Positions 1 through 8,866 of a DNA stretch of 64,000 bases are shown piece after piece. Numbering within the stretch: position 1 is the stretch's first letter; every line of letters begins with the position of its first letter. This DNA is from Ralstonia soli (GTDB lineage: Bacteria; Pseudomonadota; Gammaproteobacteria; Burkholderiales; Burkholderiaceae), in contig NZ_JAMXHT010000005.1 in assembly GCF_023955655.1 (NCBI RefSeq), forward strand, positions 373,462 through 437,461, written 5' to 3'. The position numbers and the translations under genes are program-made. The notes under the pieces are model-generated. The model saw only the letters and a list, made by a program, of their open reading frames with translations, ran no database searches and had not been told where the DNA came from.

Positions 1-67
1 GGTCGACAACATGCTCGGCGGCTATTCCCTGGAAGGCGAACTGGCGAGGGTCGCGCACGCTGCGTGA
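1..67 (+). CDS. 3' end of an unidentified gene (partial)
   Basis: Only the last 21 codons are in the window, read from base 2 to a TGA at 65-67; the peptide ends ...GELARVAHAA. It is too short to assign. It lies 48 bases before the cupin gene on the same strand, so it is probably the preceding member of the same operon. No terminator is visible between them. Confidence 0.45.
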   Translation, partial: VDNMLGGYSLEGELARVAHAA

Positions 68-115
68 GCCTTCATCCATCCATCTCGTTCATCAAACTGG
101 AGAAAGGAGAATCGT

Positions 116-502
116 ATGGCGATCAACAAGATCCACGACGAGTTTCACACGCTCGATATGCAAGAGGGCTGGCAACTGCCCGAAGGCTACGCGCCGGATT
201 CCGGCGCACAGGAGTTGATCCTGTCCGGCGCGCTCGACACGGTCAACAAGAAGGGCAGCCGCACGCGCCTGCTGCGCCTGCCAGCCGGCATGTACACGAC
301 CAAGCCGTTCGTGCACGACTACTGGGAGGAGGTCTTCCTCGTTGAAGGCGACCTGACGGTCGGCAACGATGATCGTGGCCAAGGCGGTACGCCGTTCAAG
401 GGCTACACCTACGCGGTGCGTCCGCCCGGCGCGTGGCACGGGCCGTTCAAATCGAACGACGGCTGCGTTCTGCTGGAAACCCACTACTACGACCCGGCCT
501 GA
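116..502 (+). CDS. Cupin-domain protein
   Basis: A 128-residue single-domain protein whose middle (about residues 50-120) carries cupin-like strands: a TKPFVHDYWEEVFLVEGD segment resembling cupin motif 1 (His and Glu metal ligands) and a PPGAWHGPF segment resembling motif 2. The ATG follows a strong GGAGAAAGGAGA ribosome site. It sits two bases upstream of the amidase and in the same operon as an ABC importer, so a role in catabolism or isomerisation of the imported compound is inferred. The fold call is fairly safe; the reaction is unknown. Confidence 0.8.
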   Translation: MAINKIHDEFHTLDMQEGWQLPEGYAPDSGAQELILSGALDTVNKKGSRTRLLRLPAGMYTTKPFVHDYWEEVFLVEGDLTVGNDDRGQGGTPFKGYTYAVRPPGAWHGPFKSNDGCVLLETHYYDPA

Positions 503-504
503 TC

Positions 505-1854
505 ATGGTCCAGACCGTAGAAGCCGCACTGCGTGCGCTGTCGGGCGGCAGCGCAACGGCGGCCTCCCTGCTGGCAGCCTGCGTCGAGCGCATCTGCAAT
601 CGCGGTGGGGAGGGTGCCCGTGCCTTTCCGCATGGCGTGAGCATGGCCGCGCAGAAGCAGGCCGCCGCCGTCGACATGCTGCGTGATCAGGGCGTGGCGG
701 GCCCGCTGGCTGGCCTGCCGATCTCGGTCAAGGATCTGTTTGACGTGCAAGGGGATGTGACGCGTGCCGGTGCCTCCTTTGTCCTGCCGGAGGTGCCGGC
801 GCGCGCGGACGCCGTGGCCATCGCACGCCTGCGGGCTGCGGGGGCCGTCTTCGTCGGCCGCACCAACATGACGGAGTTCGCCTACTCGGGCGTCGGCATC
901 AACCCGCACTACGGAACGCCCCGCAACCCGTATGACCGCGCGGTTGGCCGTATTCCTGGCGGGTCGTCGTCCGGCGCGGCAGTCAGCGTGACGGATGGCA
1001 TGGCACTGGCTGCCATCGGTTCGGATACCGGTGGCTCGTGCCGGATTCCGGCCGCGCTGTGCGGCATCACCGGTTTCAAGCCGACTGCGAGCCGCATCCC
1101 TTTGCAGGGCGCAGTGCCGCTGTCGGCCAGTTACGACTCGGTCGGATGCCTGGCCAATACCGTGGCGTGCTGTGCCGCCATCGATGCCGTGATGGCTGGG
1201 GACGCGGCTAGCCCGGTCAAGCCGTTGCCGCTGGCTGGCGTGCGGCTGGCCGTGCCGACGCAACTCGTGCTCGACGGGATGGAAGACGTTGTCGCACGGG
1301 CTTATCAGCAAGCGCTCGGCGCGCTGTCGGCTGCGGGTGCGTTGCTGCAGGAAGTTTGCTTCGGCAGTTGGGAGCGCCTTGCTGACATCACAGCCCACGG
1401 TGGCCTGGTGGCGGCAGAGGCCAGCGCCTGGCATGGCGAGTTGCTCGCAGTGCATGCCGATCGCTACGACCCGCGCGTGCTGTCACGCATTCGCCTGGCC
1501 GACCAGCAACGCGCTGCCGATTACCTGCGCATGCATGCCCATCGCGCTGCCCTGTGCCGGCAGGCCGACGAAGAGTTGGCGCAATTCGATGCCGTCGTCC
1601 TGCCCACCGTTCCCATCATCGCGCCTCGCATCCAAGACCTGGAAGGCGACGAAGCTTTCTTCAACGCGAACCGGTTGCTGCTGCGCAACCCAGCCATCGC
1701 CAACATGCTCGATCTGTGCGCGCTGTCCGTCCCGTGCCACCAGCCGGGCGACGCGCCGGTCGGCTTGATGCTGTTCGGCCGTCACCAGACGGACCGCCAT
1801 CTGCTTGCCCTGGGGCTGAGTGTGGAAGCCGCCCTGCAACGGTCAACACGCTGA
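505..1854 (+). CDS. Amidase-signature family amidase
   Basis: A 449-residue member of the amidase signature family (Ser-cisSer-Lys hydrolases that cleave carboxamides). The catalytic Lys is K76 (ISVKDLF), the cis-Ser lies in PGGSSSGAA (residues 151-159) and the nucleophile is S178 in GSDTGGSCRIP. The reading frame is open further upstream to 433, but ATG 505 is preferred because it follows the cupin stop directly and starts at the usual family N-terminus. It is cotranscribed with a cupin, an ABC importer and a DUF2848 protein, so it probably deamidates the imported substrate. The substrate cannot be read from sequence; related enzymes include allophanate hydrolase-like, indoleacetamide and aryl amidases. 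Confidence 0.9.
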   Translation: MVQTVEAALRALSGGSATAASLLAACVERICNRGGEGARAFPHGVSMAAQKQAAAVDMLRDQGVAGPLAGLPISVKDLFDVQGDVTRAGASFVLPEVPARADAVAIARLRAAGAVFVGRTNMTEFAYSGVGINPHYGTPRNPYDRAVGRIPGGSSSGAAVSVTDGMALAAIGSDTGGSCRIPAALCGITGFKPTASRIPLQGAVPLSASYDSVGCLANTVACCAAIDAVMAGDAASPVKPLPLAGVRLAVPTQLVLDGMEDVVARAYQQALGALSAAGALLQEVCFGSWERLADITAHGGLVAAEASAWHGELLAVHADRYDPRVLSRIRLADQQRAADYLRMHAHRAALCRQADEELAQFDAVVLPTVPIIAPRIQDLEGDEAFFNANRLLLRNPAIANMLDLCALSVPCHQPGDAPVGLMLFGRHQTDRHLLALGLSVEAALQRSTR

Positions 1855-1910
1855 CCGATTCCACGCCGTCAGTGCCCCCCTGATTCCAATTACAACGGAG
1901 GAAACACATC

Positions 1911-3137
1911 ATGTTTGGAATGCGTATCAACGCAGCTGTACTTGTAGGCGCCAGCCTCTGTGCGACGTCTGTCGCAGTTGCGCAGCCGGCGCGTATCAGC
2001 GACGGCGTCGTCAAGATCGGGGTGCTGACCGACATGTCGTCGATCTTTTCGGACATCGGCGGCAAGGGCTCGGTCGTGGCCGCACAGATGGCCGTGGATG
2101 ACTTTGGGGGCAAGGTGCTGGGCGCGCCGATCCAGATCGTCAGCGCCGACCACCAGAACAAGACCGACGTGGCGGGCACCATCGCGCGCGGCTGGTTCGA
2201 CAACCAGAAGGTCGACATCATCCAAGATGCACTGCCTTCCTCGGTGGCGCTGGCTGTTTCCAACCTGGGCAAGCTTAAGCACAAGATCGTGATCGCCAGC
2301 GGCGCCGGCACCACGCGCCTGAGCAACGAAGACTGCTCGCCCTATACGGTGCAGTACTCGTACGACACGTATGCGTTTGCAGCCAACACCGTCAAGGCGA
2401 TGACAAATGGTGGTGAGAACAGCTGGTACTTCCTGACCGTTGACTACGCGCTCGGCGCCTCGCTCGAGAAGGATGCCACGGAGGCGTTGGCCGCTGTTGG
2501 TGGCAAGCTGGTTGGAAAAGCCAAGCATCCCATCAACTCCCCCGATCTCTCCTCGTACCTACTGCAAGCCCAATCGTCGGGGGCCAAGGTCATCGGCCTT
2601 GCCAATGCCGGTGCCGACACTGTCAACGCAATCAAGACGGCGCGGGACTTCGGCATCAATGCGCCAGGCAAACAGAAGCTCGCCGCGCTGCATATGTTCA
2701 TCAGCGACATTCATAGCCTGGGGCTTCCGGCAGCGCAGGGGATGACGTTGACAACGGCGTTCTACTGGGACCGCGATGAAGAGACCCGCAAGTGGTCGAA
2801 ACGCTTCTTTGAGAAGACCAAGCATATGCCGACACTGGTACATGCCGGTGTGTACTCGTCGACCGTGCATTACCTCAAGGCCGTCCAGGCCGCGCAGACC
2901 GATGACAGCGATGCGGTCATGGCCAAGATGCGCGAGATGCCGGTCAACGACTTCTTCGCCAAGAACGGCAAGATCCGCCCGGATGGCCTGATGGCACATG
3001 ACATGTACCTCGTTGAGGTCAAGCGCCCGCAGGAATCCAAACAGCCGTGGGACTACTACAAGATCAAGAGCGTGATTCCGGCCAGCGAAGCGTTCCGCCC
3101 GCTGGGCGCCAGCACGTGTCCGCTGGTCAAGAAGTAA
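1911..3137 (+). CDS. ABC transporter substrate-binding protein, branched-chain amino acid type
   Basis: A 408-residue periplasmic binding protein of the Leu/Ile/Val (HAAT, Peripla_BP_6) type. Residues 1 to about 25 form a signal peptide ending SVAVAQ, followed by the typical opening VVKIGVLTDMSS. The two-lobed receptor part runs through residue about 380. It is followed in the operon by a DUF2848 gene and by two ATPases and two permeases of the same importer class, completing the transporter. The local amidase and cupin genes suggest an amide or other nitrogen compound rather than leucine as ligand; this is an inference. Confidence 0.92.
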   Translation: MFGMRINAAVLVGASLCATSVAVAQPARISDGVVKIGVLTDMSSIFSDIGGKGSVVAAQMAVDDFGGKVLGAPIQIVSADHQNKTDVAGTIARGWFDNQKVDIIQDALPSSVALAVSNLGKLKHKIVIASGAGTTRLSNEDCSPYTVQYSYDTYAFAANTVKAMTNGGENSWYFLTVDYALGASLEKDATEALAAVGGKLVGKAKHPINSPDLSSYLLQAQSSGAKVIGLANAGADTVNAIKTARDFGINAPGKQKLAALHMFISDIHSLGLPAAQGMTLTTAFYWDRDEETRKWSKRFFEKTKHMPTLVHAGVYSSTVHYLKAVQAAQTDDSDAVMAKMREMPVNDFFAKNGKIRPDGLMAHDMYLVEVKRPQESKQPWDYYKIKSVIPASEAFRPLGASTCPLVKK

Positions 3138-3172
3138 GCGCGTCCCTGATCCTCTCTGGAGACTGTTTGACC

Positions 3173-3862
3173 ATGAAAACGATGACGTTTGAAGTGGATG
3201 GCGCACGCGGCAAGGCTTCGCGCGCGATCGCATTGCACCAACTGGTGGTGGCTGGTTGGACGGGGCGCGATGTTGCGGCCATGGAAGCCCATATCCGCGA
3301 GCTTGAAGAACTGGGCGTCAAGCGGCCGGCCTACACGCCGGTGTTCTATCGCGTCGCTGCGCAACGGCTGGATGCGCAGCCGGAGATTCAGGTGAGCGGC
3401 ACGGCCAGCAGCGGCGAGGTGGAGTTCCTGCTGGTCAAGAATGCGGGCGAGATCCTGGTCGGCATCGCCTCCGATCACACCGACCGCGAAGTGGAAACCT
3501 ATGGCATCACCGTGTCCAAGCAGATGTGCGAGAAGCCATGCGGTTCGGTGCTGTGGCGCCTGGCGGATGTGCAGGACCACTGGGACCGCCTCATCCTGCG
3601 CTCGTACGCCACGATCGGCGGCGAGCGCGTTCTATACCAGGAGGGCAATACCACCGCCATGCGCGCACCGGCCGACCTGCTTGCCAAATTTGCCGAACGC
3701 GGGGGCGAATTCACCGATGGCAGCGCGATGCTGTGCGGAACCTTGGCCGCCATCGGCGGAATCCGGCCGGCCCAGCGCTTCGAGATCGAACTGGAAGACC
3801 CGGTGCTCGGGCGCACCCTGCGGCATGCGTACTCGATCGAGACGTTGCCCATTCACGGGTGA
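3173..3862 (+). CDS. DUF2848-family protein
   Basis: A 229-residue cytoplasmic protein resembling DUF2848 members, with the early IRELEELGVKRPAYTPVFYR segment and a later VSKQMCEKPCGSVLWRL segment. The frame is open upstream to 3047, but ATG 3173 is chosen because the upstream extension overlaps the binding-protein gene in another frame and looks non-coding. DUF2848 genes are often found beside amidases and HAAT importers; no reaction is known to me. Its position inside the transporter operon implies that it acts on the imported compound or its product. Confidence 0.75.
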   Translation: MKTMTFEVDGARGKASRAIALHQLVVAGWTGRDVAAMEAHIRELEELGVKRPAYTPVFYRVAAQRLDAQPEIQVSGTASSGEVEFLLVKNAGEILVGIASDHTDREVETYGITVSKQMCEKPCGSVLWRLADVQDHWDRLILRSYATIGGERVLYQEGNTTAMRAPADLLAKFAERGGEFTDGSAMLCGTLAAIGGIRPAQRFEIELEDPVLGRTLRHAYSIETLPIHG

Positions 3863-3870
3863 GCGCAGCC

Positions 3871-4647
3871 ATGCATCGAGATGAACTGATACTGGAAACC
3901 CGCAAGCTGGCGAAGTCGTTCCGCGGGTTCACCGCGGTCAATGACGTTGACCTGCGCGTGCGGCGCGGCTCCATCCACGCGCTGATCGGCCCCAACGGCG
4001 CGGGCAAGACAACCTGCTTCAACCTGCTGACCAAGTTCCTCGTGCCCACGGCGGGCACCATCCTCTTCAACGGTATCGACATCACGCACGAGCGGCCGGC
4101 GCAGATTGCGCGCCGTGGCGTGATCCGCTCGTTCCAGATTTCTGCTGTGTTTCCGCATCTGACCGTGCTGGAGAACGTGCGGATCGGGCTGCAGCGCCAG
4201 ATGGGCAGCGCGTTCCGGTTCTGGCGCAGCGAGCGTTCGCTCGATGCGCTCAACGCGCGCGCGCTGGAACTGCTCGACCAGGTGGGGGTGGCGGATTTTG
4301 CCGACACCGTGACGGTCAACCTGTCCTACGGCCGTAAGCGTGCGCTGGAGATTGCCACCACGCTGGCCATGGAGCCCGAGCTGATGCTGCTCGACGAACC
4401 GACGCAAGGCATGGGCCACGAAGACGTGGACCGTGTCACACAACTGATCAAGAAGGTCTCGGCCGGACGCACCATCCTGATGGTCGAGCACAACATGAGC
4501 GTGGTGTCGTCCATTGCCGACAGGATCACCGTCTTGCAGCGCGGCGCGATTCTCTCGGAAGGCCCTTACGCGGAGGTCTCCACCGACCCGCGCGTGATGG
4601 AAGCCTACATGGGCACGACCGACGCCGAATTGCACGGCGCGCATTGA
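3871..4647 (+). CDS. ABC transporter ATP-binding protein, LivG type
   Basis: A 258-residue ATPase subunit of the HAAT importer. Walker A is GPNGAGKTT (residues 40-48), the Q-loop Gln is Q89, the signature is LSYGRKRA (151-158, a variant of LSGGQ), Walker B is LMLLDEPT (171-178) and the switch His is H207. A GTG at 3859 in the same frame overlaps the DUF2848 stop and is an alternative start adding four residues. All catalytic motifs are intact, unlike its partner ATPase downstream. Confidence 0.93.
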   Translation: MHRDELILETRKLAKSFRGFTAVNDVDLRVRRGSIHALIGPNGAGKTTCFNLLTKFLVPTAGTILFNGIDITHERPAQIARRGVIRSFQISAVFPHLTVLENVRIGLQRQMGSAFRFWRSERSLDALNARALELLDQVGVADFADTVTVNLSYGRKRALEIATTLAMEPELMLLDEPTQGMGHEDVDRVTQLIKKVSAGRTILMVEHNMSVVSSIADRITVLQRGAILSEGPYAEVSTDPRVMEAYMGTTDAELHGAH

Positions 4648-4659
4648 AGGAGCCGGCAT

Positions 4660-5385
4660 ATGCATTCCAAACAGCAGAGCGCTCCCGCGCTCGAGATCCA
4701 GGATCTGCACGTCTGGTACGGCGAGTCGCACATCCTTCATGGCGTCAACCTGACGGTCAACCGGGGCGAGGTGGTCACCCTGCTGGGCCGCAATGGCGCT
4801 GGCCGCACCACCACGCTGCGCGCCATCATGGGGTTGACCGGGGCACGCAAGGGCTCGATCCGTATTGACGGACACGAAACCATTGGCTTGCCGACGCACA
4901 AGATCGCCCATTTTGGCGTGGGCTATTGCCCGGAAGAACGCGGCATCTTCGCCAGCCTCTCATGCGAAGAAAACCTGATGCTGCCGCCGCACCTGAAAGG
5001 CCAGGGCGCGGGCATGAGCGTGGCCGAAATCTACGAAATGTTTCCCAACCTGCAAGAGCGCCGGCACAGCCAGGGCACCCGCATGTCGGGGGGCGAGCAA
5101 CAGATGCTGGCAGTCGGGCGCATCTTGCGCACCGGCGCCAACCTGCTGCTGCTCGACGAGATCTCGGAAGGGCTGGCCCCGGTGATCGTGCAGGCGCTGG
5201 CACGCATGATCCTGACCCTCAAGAAGAAGGGCTACACGGTGGTGATGGTGGAACAGAACTTCCGCTTTGCCGCGCCGCTGGCCGATCGCTTCTACGTGAT
5301 GGAGCACGGCCACATTGTCGAGACCTTCGCGTCGGCCGAGCTGGAGCACAAGATGCCGGTGCTGCACGAACTGCTGGGCGTATGA
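4660..5385 (+). CDS. ABC transporter ATP-binding protein, LivF type, variant Walker A
   Basis: A 241-residue second ATPase of the HAAT importer. The Walker A reads GRNGAGRTT (residues 43-51), so the usual P-loop Lys is replaced by Arg49. The signature MSGGEQQ (142-148), Walker B LLLLDE (162-167, with catalytic E167) and the C-terminal layout are normal; the switch residue region reads VEQNF, so Gln stands where His is usual. Both changes suggest that this site of the heterodimer is ATPase-weak and the LivG site does most of the hydrolysis. It lies 12 bases after LivG and just before the permeases. Confidence 0.93.
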   Translation: MHSKQQSAPALEIQDLHVWYGESHILHGVNLTVNRGEVVTLLGRNGAGRTTTLRAIMGLTGARKGSIRIDGHETIGLPTHKIAHFGVGYCPEERGIFASLSCEENLMLPPHLKGQGAGMSVAEIYEMFPNLQERRHSQGTRMSGGEQQMLAVGRILRTGANLLLLDEISEGLAPVIVQALARMILTLKKKGYTVVMVEQNFRFAAPLADRFYVMEHGHIVETFASAELEHKMPVLHELLGV

Positions 5386-5395
5386 GGAACCTGTC

Positions 5396-6280
5396 ATGAC
5401 TGTATTCGCTATCCCGTTCCCAGCGCTGCTATCGCAGTTGATGCTGGGGCTCGTCAATGGCGCGTTCTACGCGATGCTGAGCTTGGGGCTGGCCGTGATC
5501 TTCGGCCTGCTCAATGTCATCAACTTCGCACACGGTGCGCTGTTCATGCTGGGCGCGCTGCTGGCCTGGGCCGGCATGGAGTACGCGGGCCTCAACTACT
5601 GGGTGATGCTGGCGCTGTCGCCGCTGATGGTGGCGGTGCTCGGTGTGGTCATCGAGAAGACGATGCTGCGCTGGATCTACAAGCTCGACCACATCTACGG
5701 TTTGCTGCTGACGCTGGGCATTACGCTGGTAATTGAAGGGGTGTTTCGCTCGGTCTATGGCGTGTCGGGTCTGCCGTACTCGCCGCCGGAAGCCCTTCAG
5801 GGGGCGGCCGATTTCGGCTTCATGCGCTTGCCCAACTATCGCATCTGGGTGGTGGCGGTATCGCTCGGCGTGTGCTTTGCCACGTGGTACGTCATCGAGA
5901 AGACCAAACTCGGCGCCTATCTGCGCGCTGGGACGGAGAACCCGAAAGTTGTCGAGGCGTTCGGCATCAACGTGCCACTGATGGTGACGCTCACCTACGG
6001 CTTTGGCGTGGCGCTGGCCGCCTTCGCGGGCGTGCTGGCGGCACCGGTCATGCAGGTCTCGCCGCTGATGGGGCAGAACCTGATCATCGTCGTGTTTGCC
6101 GTGGTGGTGATCGGCGGCATGGGGTCGATTACCGGCTCGATCTTCACCGGGCTCGCGCTCGGCGTGATCGAGGGGCTGACCAAGGTGTTCTATCCGGAGG
6201 CATCGTCGACCGTGGTGTTCGTCATCATGGTGATCGTGCTGCTACTGCGCCCGGCAGGGCTGTTCGGCAAGGAGAAGTGA
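5396..6280 (+). CDS. ABC transporter permease, LivH type
   Basis: A 294-residue inner-membrane permease with the LivH hallmarks: an N-terminal LVNGAFYAMLSLGLAVIFGL helix, then NVINFAHGALFMLGA, and a late GMGSITGSIFTGLALGV segment that contacts the ATPase. About eight hydrophobic helices are visible. The start at ATG 5396 leaves 10 bases after the LivF stop; upstream in-frame codons overlap LivF and are rejected. It overlaps the next permease by one base (TGATG), so the two are translationally coupled. Confidence 0.93.
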   Translation: MTVFAIPFPALLSQLMLGLVNGAFYAMLSLGLAVIFGLLNVINFAHGALFMLGALLAWAGMEYAGLNYWVMLALSPLMVAVLGVVIEKTMLRWIYKLDHIYGLLLTLGITLVIEGVFRSVYGVSGLPYSPPEALQGAADFGFMRLPNYRIWVVAVSLGVCFATWYVIEKTKLGAYLRAGTENPKVVEAFGINVPLMVTLTYGFGVALAAFAGVLAAPVMQVSPLMGQNLIIVVFAVVVIGGMGSITGSIFTGLALGVIEGLTKVFYPEASSTVVFVIMVIVLLLRPAGLFGKEK

Positions 6281-7299
6281 TGAACGGACAATCAATCGCT
6301 GTCACCAAGGTGCAGCAAGGCCCACTGAGCCGGAGCCTGTCGAAACGCGCCGTGGCCGGCCTGGTGCTGCTGGGCCTGCTGGCTGCGCCGGCACTGGGCG
6401 CCTACCCCGTTTTCATATTGAAGGTGCTGTGCTTCGCGCTGTTTGCGTGCGCCTTCAACCTGTTGATCGGCTACGCGGGCCTGCTGTCGTTCGGGCATGC
6501 GGCGTTCTTCGGCGGCGCCGGTTATGTTGCCGGCGAGGCCATGAAGGTCTGGGGTGTCACGCCGGAGGTCGGGCTCGTCATCGGTACGGCCAGCGGCGCG
6601 CTGCTCGGTTACGTGATGGGCGCGCTGGCCATCCGGCGGCAGGGCATCTACTTCTCGATGATCACGCTCGCGCTGGCGCAGATGCTCTACTTCTTCTGCC
6701 TGCAGGCGCCGTTCACGGGCGGCGAGGATGGCCTGCAGGGCATTCCGCGCGGCAGCCTGTTCGGCGTGTTGCCGCTGGATGCAGATACCACGCTGTACTA
6801 CGTGGCGCTGGTCGTCATCGTGGCGGCATTCGCGCTGATTGTGCGGATCGTGCATTCTCCGTTCGGGCAGATCCTCAAGGCGATCAAGGAGAACGAGCCG
6901 CGCGCCATCTCCCTGGGCTATGACGTCGACCGCTTCAAGCTGATGGCGTTCGTGCTATCGGCGGCGCTGGCGGGGCTGGCCGGTTCGCTCAAGGCGCTGG
7001 TGCTGGGGTTCGAGACGCTGTCCGATGTGCACTGGTCGCTGTCGGGCATGGTCATCCTGATGACCCTCGTGGGTGGACTGGGCACGCTGTCCGGCCCCAT
7101 CGTCGGTGCGCTGGTGGTGGTGGCGCTCGAGAACAAGCTCGGCGATCTGGGCAGCTACCTGAATGCCGTCACCGGCATCGAATGGTTCAACGTGCTGGGT
7201 GAATCCGTGCCGATGGTGATGGGGGCGATCTTCATCCTGTGCGTGCTGCTGTTCCGCAAGGGGATCGTCGGGCAGTTCGGCCGCCGACCTGAGCGATAG
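6280..7299 (+). CDS. ABC transporter permease, LivM type
   Basis: A 339-residue inner-membrane permease of the HAAT importer. The hydrophobic part begins near residue 22 and includes the family segment NLLIGYAGLLSFGHAAFFGG and a KAIKENEPRAISLGYD cytoplasmic loop, the usual ATPase-contact region. The ATG overlaps the LivH stop. It is the last gene of the operon; a perfect 10-bp hairpin follows at 7320-7346 in the gap shared with the convergent MFS gene. Confidence 0.93.
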   Translation: MNGQSIAVTKVQQGPLSRSLSKRAVAGLVLLGLLAAPALGAYPVFILKVLCFALFACAFNLLIGYAGLLSFGHAAFFGGAGYVAGEAMKVWGVTPEVGLVIGTASGALLGYVMGALAIRRQGIYFSMITLALAQMLYFFCLQAPFTGGEDGLQGIPRGSLFGVLPLDADTTLYYVALVVIVAAFALIVRIVHSPFGQILKAIKENEPRAISLGYDVDRFKLMAFVLSAALAGLAGSLKALVLGFETLSDVHWSLSGMVILMTLVGGLGTLSGPIVGALVVVALENKLGDLGSYLNAVTGIEWFNVLGESVPMVMGAIFILCVLLFRKGIVGQFGRRPER

Positions 7300-7319
7300 A
7301 CGAACACGCTGCTGCGGTG

Positions 7320-7346
7320 GCAGGCGCGCAGCACTAGCGCGCCTGC
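7320..7346. terminator. Hairpin between convergent genes (candidate terminator)
   Basis: A perfect 10-bp stem GCAGGCGCGC / GCGCGCCTGC with a 7-base loop lies between the end of the ABC operon and the end of the convergent MFS gene, and includes the MFS stop codon. No T-run follows on either strand, so it is not a textbook intrinsic terminator; it may act as an RNA-stabilising hairpin or a weak bidirectional terminator. Confidence 0.4.
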
Positions 7347-8746
7347 ACTGCCTCGGGTTGTGTGCGCTCAAGTGGCTTGGCATCCAGTCGGCGGAAGATG
7401 AAACCCGACAGCACCGTCACCAGGCCCATGGTGAGAAAGGCGAGCCGGTAAGCGGGCGCGGCCACACCGAGCTTGACCGAGAAGAGGCTGACCAGCCCAC
7501 CGCCAATCGTGACGCCCAGGCCGATGGCCAGCATCTGCACCATCGAGAACAGGCTGTTGCCGCTGCCGGCATCCTCGTGCGACAGGCCCTTCAACGTGAT
7601 GCTGTTCATGGCCGCGAACTGCATCGAGTTCGCCCATCCAAACACCGACAGCTGCACGATCGACAGCGCCAGCGGCCAGCCCGGCGACATGACCGCAAAC
7701 GATGCAATCGACACGCCGACAATCCACGTGTTGATTTGCAGGAAGCCGTCGTATCCCAACCGGTTGACCAGCGGCACGACCCAGCGCTTGGCGAGCATGC
7801 CGGCAATGGCGATTGGCAACAGCAGCAAGCCCGAGTGAAACGGCGAATAGCCGAGCTGCAGCTGGAACAGCAGCGGAAGCAGGAAGGGCACGGCGCCCGA
7901 ACCGATGCGGCAGAAGAGGTTGCCGGCCAGGCCCACGCTGAAGTTCGGTTCGCGGAACAGCGCCAGCCGGAACAACGGCGTCGCACGCCGCCTGGCATGC
8001 GGAATGTAGAGCAGCGCGCTGGCGACGCTTACGGCGACCAGCAACGCAGTCCACGGACTACTGACGCCATTTTCGAGCGCGAGCGAGAACGTCACCATGC
8101 ACAGCGACAGCAGGCCGCATCCGACCCAGTCGAACGGAGCCACCACGCTCGCCGCGTCGTGCGGCAGATAGCGCCGGACCGCGAACAGGCCCACAGCACC
8201 CACCGGTACGTTGATCAGGAAGATCCAGTGCCACGAGGCGTTCTGCACAAGCCATCCGCCCAACGCCGGCCCCAACAGCGGGCCGACCTGGCCAGCCACC
8301 GACACGAAGGCCAGCGCCGCGATGTATTGCTCGCCTGGGATGTTGCGCAACACCGCCAATCGGCCGACCGGCAGCAGCATGGAGCCACCAATGCCTTGCA
8401 GCACGCGCGCGATGACGAGCTGCGGCAGCGTATGGGCCGTGGCGCAGAACATCGAGCCGAGCGTGAAGATCAGGATCGCGCTGAAATAGACGCGCCGTGT
8501 GCCGAACTTATCGGCCAGCCAGCCCGATGCCGGCGTCAGAAGCGCCATGGTCAGCGTGTAGGCCACCACCACCGATTTGAGGTCGAGCGGCTTTTCGCCG
8601 AGGCTGAGCGCCACCGACGGCAGCGCGGTGTTGACGATCGTCGTGTCCAGCGCCTGCATGAAGAAGCCGGCAAAGACGATCCAGAGCATGGCCTTCCGGC
8701 CGGCGCCCTGTTCAGCGGGGAAGGGGGAAGCGGTATGCATGGGCAA
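7334..8746 (-). CDS. MFS efflux pump, DHA2 (EmrB/MdtD-like) family
   Basis: A 470-residue membrane transporter of the drug:H+ antiporter-2 group. Diagnostic segments are [16 protein letters not shown] in helix 1, the motif A loop GWLADKFGTRRV, and GPALGGWLV (motif C-like) in helix 5. It is transcribed away from a LysR gene at 8867, and the 120-bp gap holds a LysR-type dyad, so the neighbour probably controls it. It closely resembles the second DHA2 pump at 23738. Its substrate is unknown. Confidence 0.9.
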   Translation of the reverse strand: MPMHTASPFPAEQGAGRKAMLWIVFAGFFMQALDTTIVNTALPSVALSLGEKPLDLKSVVVAYTLTMALLTPASGWLADKFGTRRVYFSAILIFTLGSMFCATAHTLPQLVIARVLQGIGGSMLLPVGRLAVLRNIPGEQYIAALAFVSVAGQVGPLLGPALGGWLVQNASWHWIFLINVPVGAVGLFAVRRYLPHDAASVVAPFDWVGCGLLSLCMVTFSLALENGVSSPWTALLVAVSVASALLYIPHARRRATPLFRLALFREPNFSVGLAGNLFCRIGSGAVPFLLPLLFQLQLGYSPFHSGLLLLPIAIAGMLAKRWVVPLVNRLGYDGFLQINTWIVGVSIASFAVMSPGWPLALSIVQLSVFGWANSMQFAAMNSITLKGLSHEDAGSGNSLFSMVQMLAIGLGVTIGGGLVSLFSVKLGVAAPAYRLAFLTMGLVTVLSGFIFRRLDAKPLERTQPEAVQAR

Positions 8747-8840
8747 TCCTGGTGATGCCTGTCCGGAGAGGGCCGGACATCCAGCCGTAATGTTACGCAG
8801 GCTTACCTAATCGGGAACCCCTCTGAGGTCGTTGACTGTT

Positions 8841-8855
8841 ATCGGAAAATCCGAT
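8841..8855. promoter_or_regulatory. LysR-type operator dyad
   Basis: ATCGGA-AAA-TCCGAT is a perfect 6-bp inverted repeat of the T-N11-A form bound by LysR regulators. It lies 11 bases before the LysR start and about 95 bases before the divergent MFS start, so it is well placed for autorepression and for activation of the pump. Confidence 0.55.
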
Positions 8856-8866
8856 GACAATGCGGC

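Noticed and set aside
7358-8755. A 465-codon plus-strand ORF opposite the MFS gene
   Set aside because: Composition is that of a codon-shadow (Arg, Gln, His, Ala rich, no hydrophobic segments) while the minus strand encodes an obvious DHA2 transporter.
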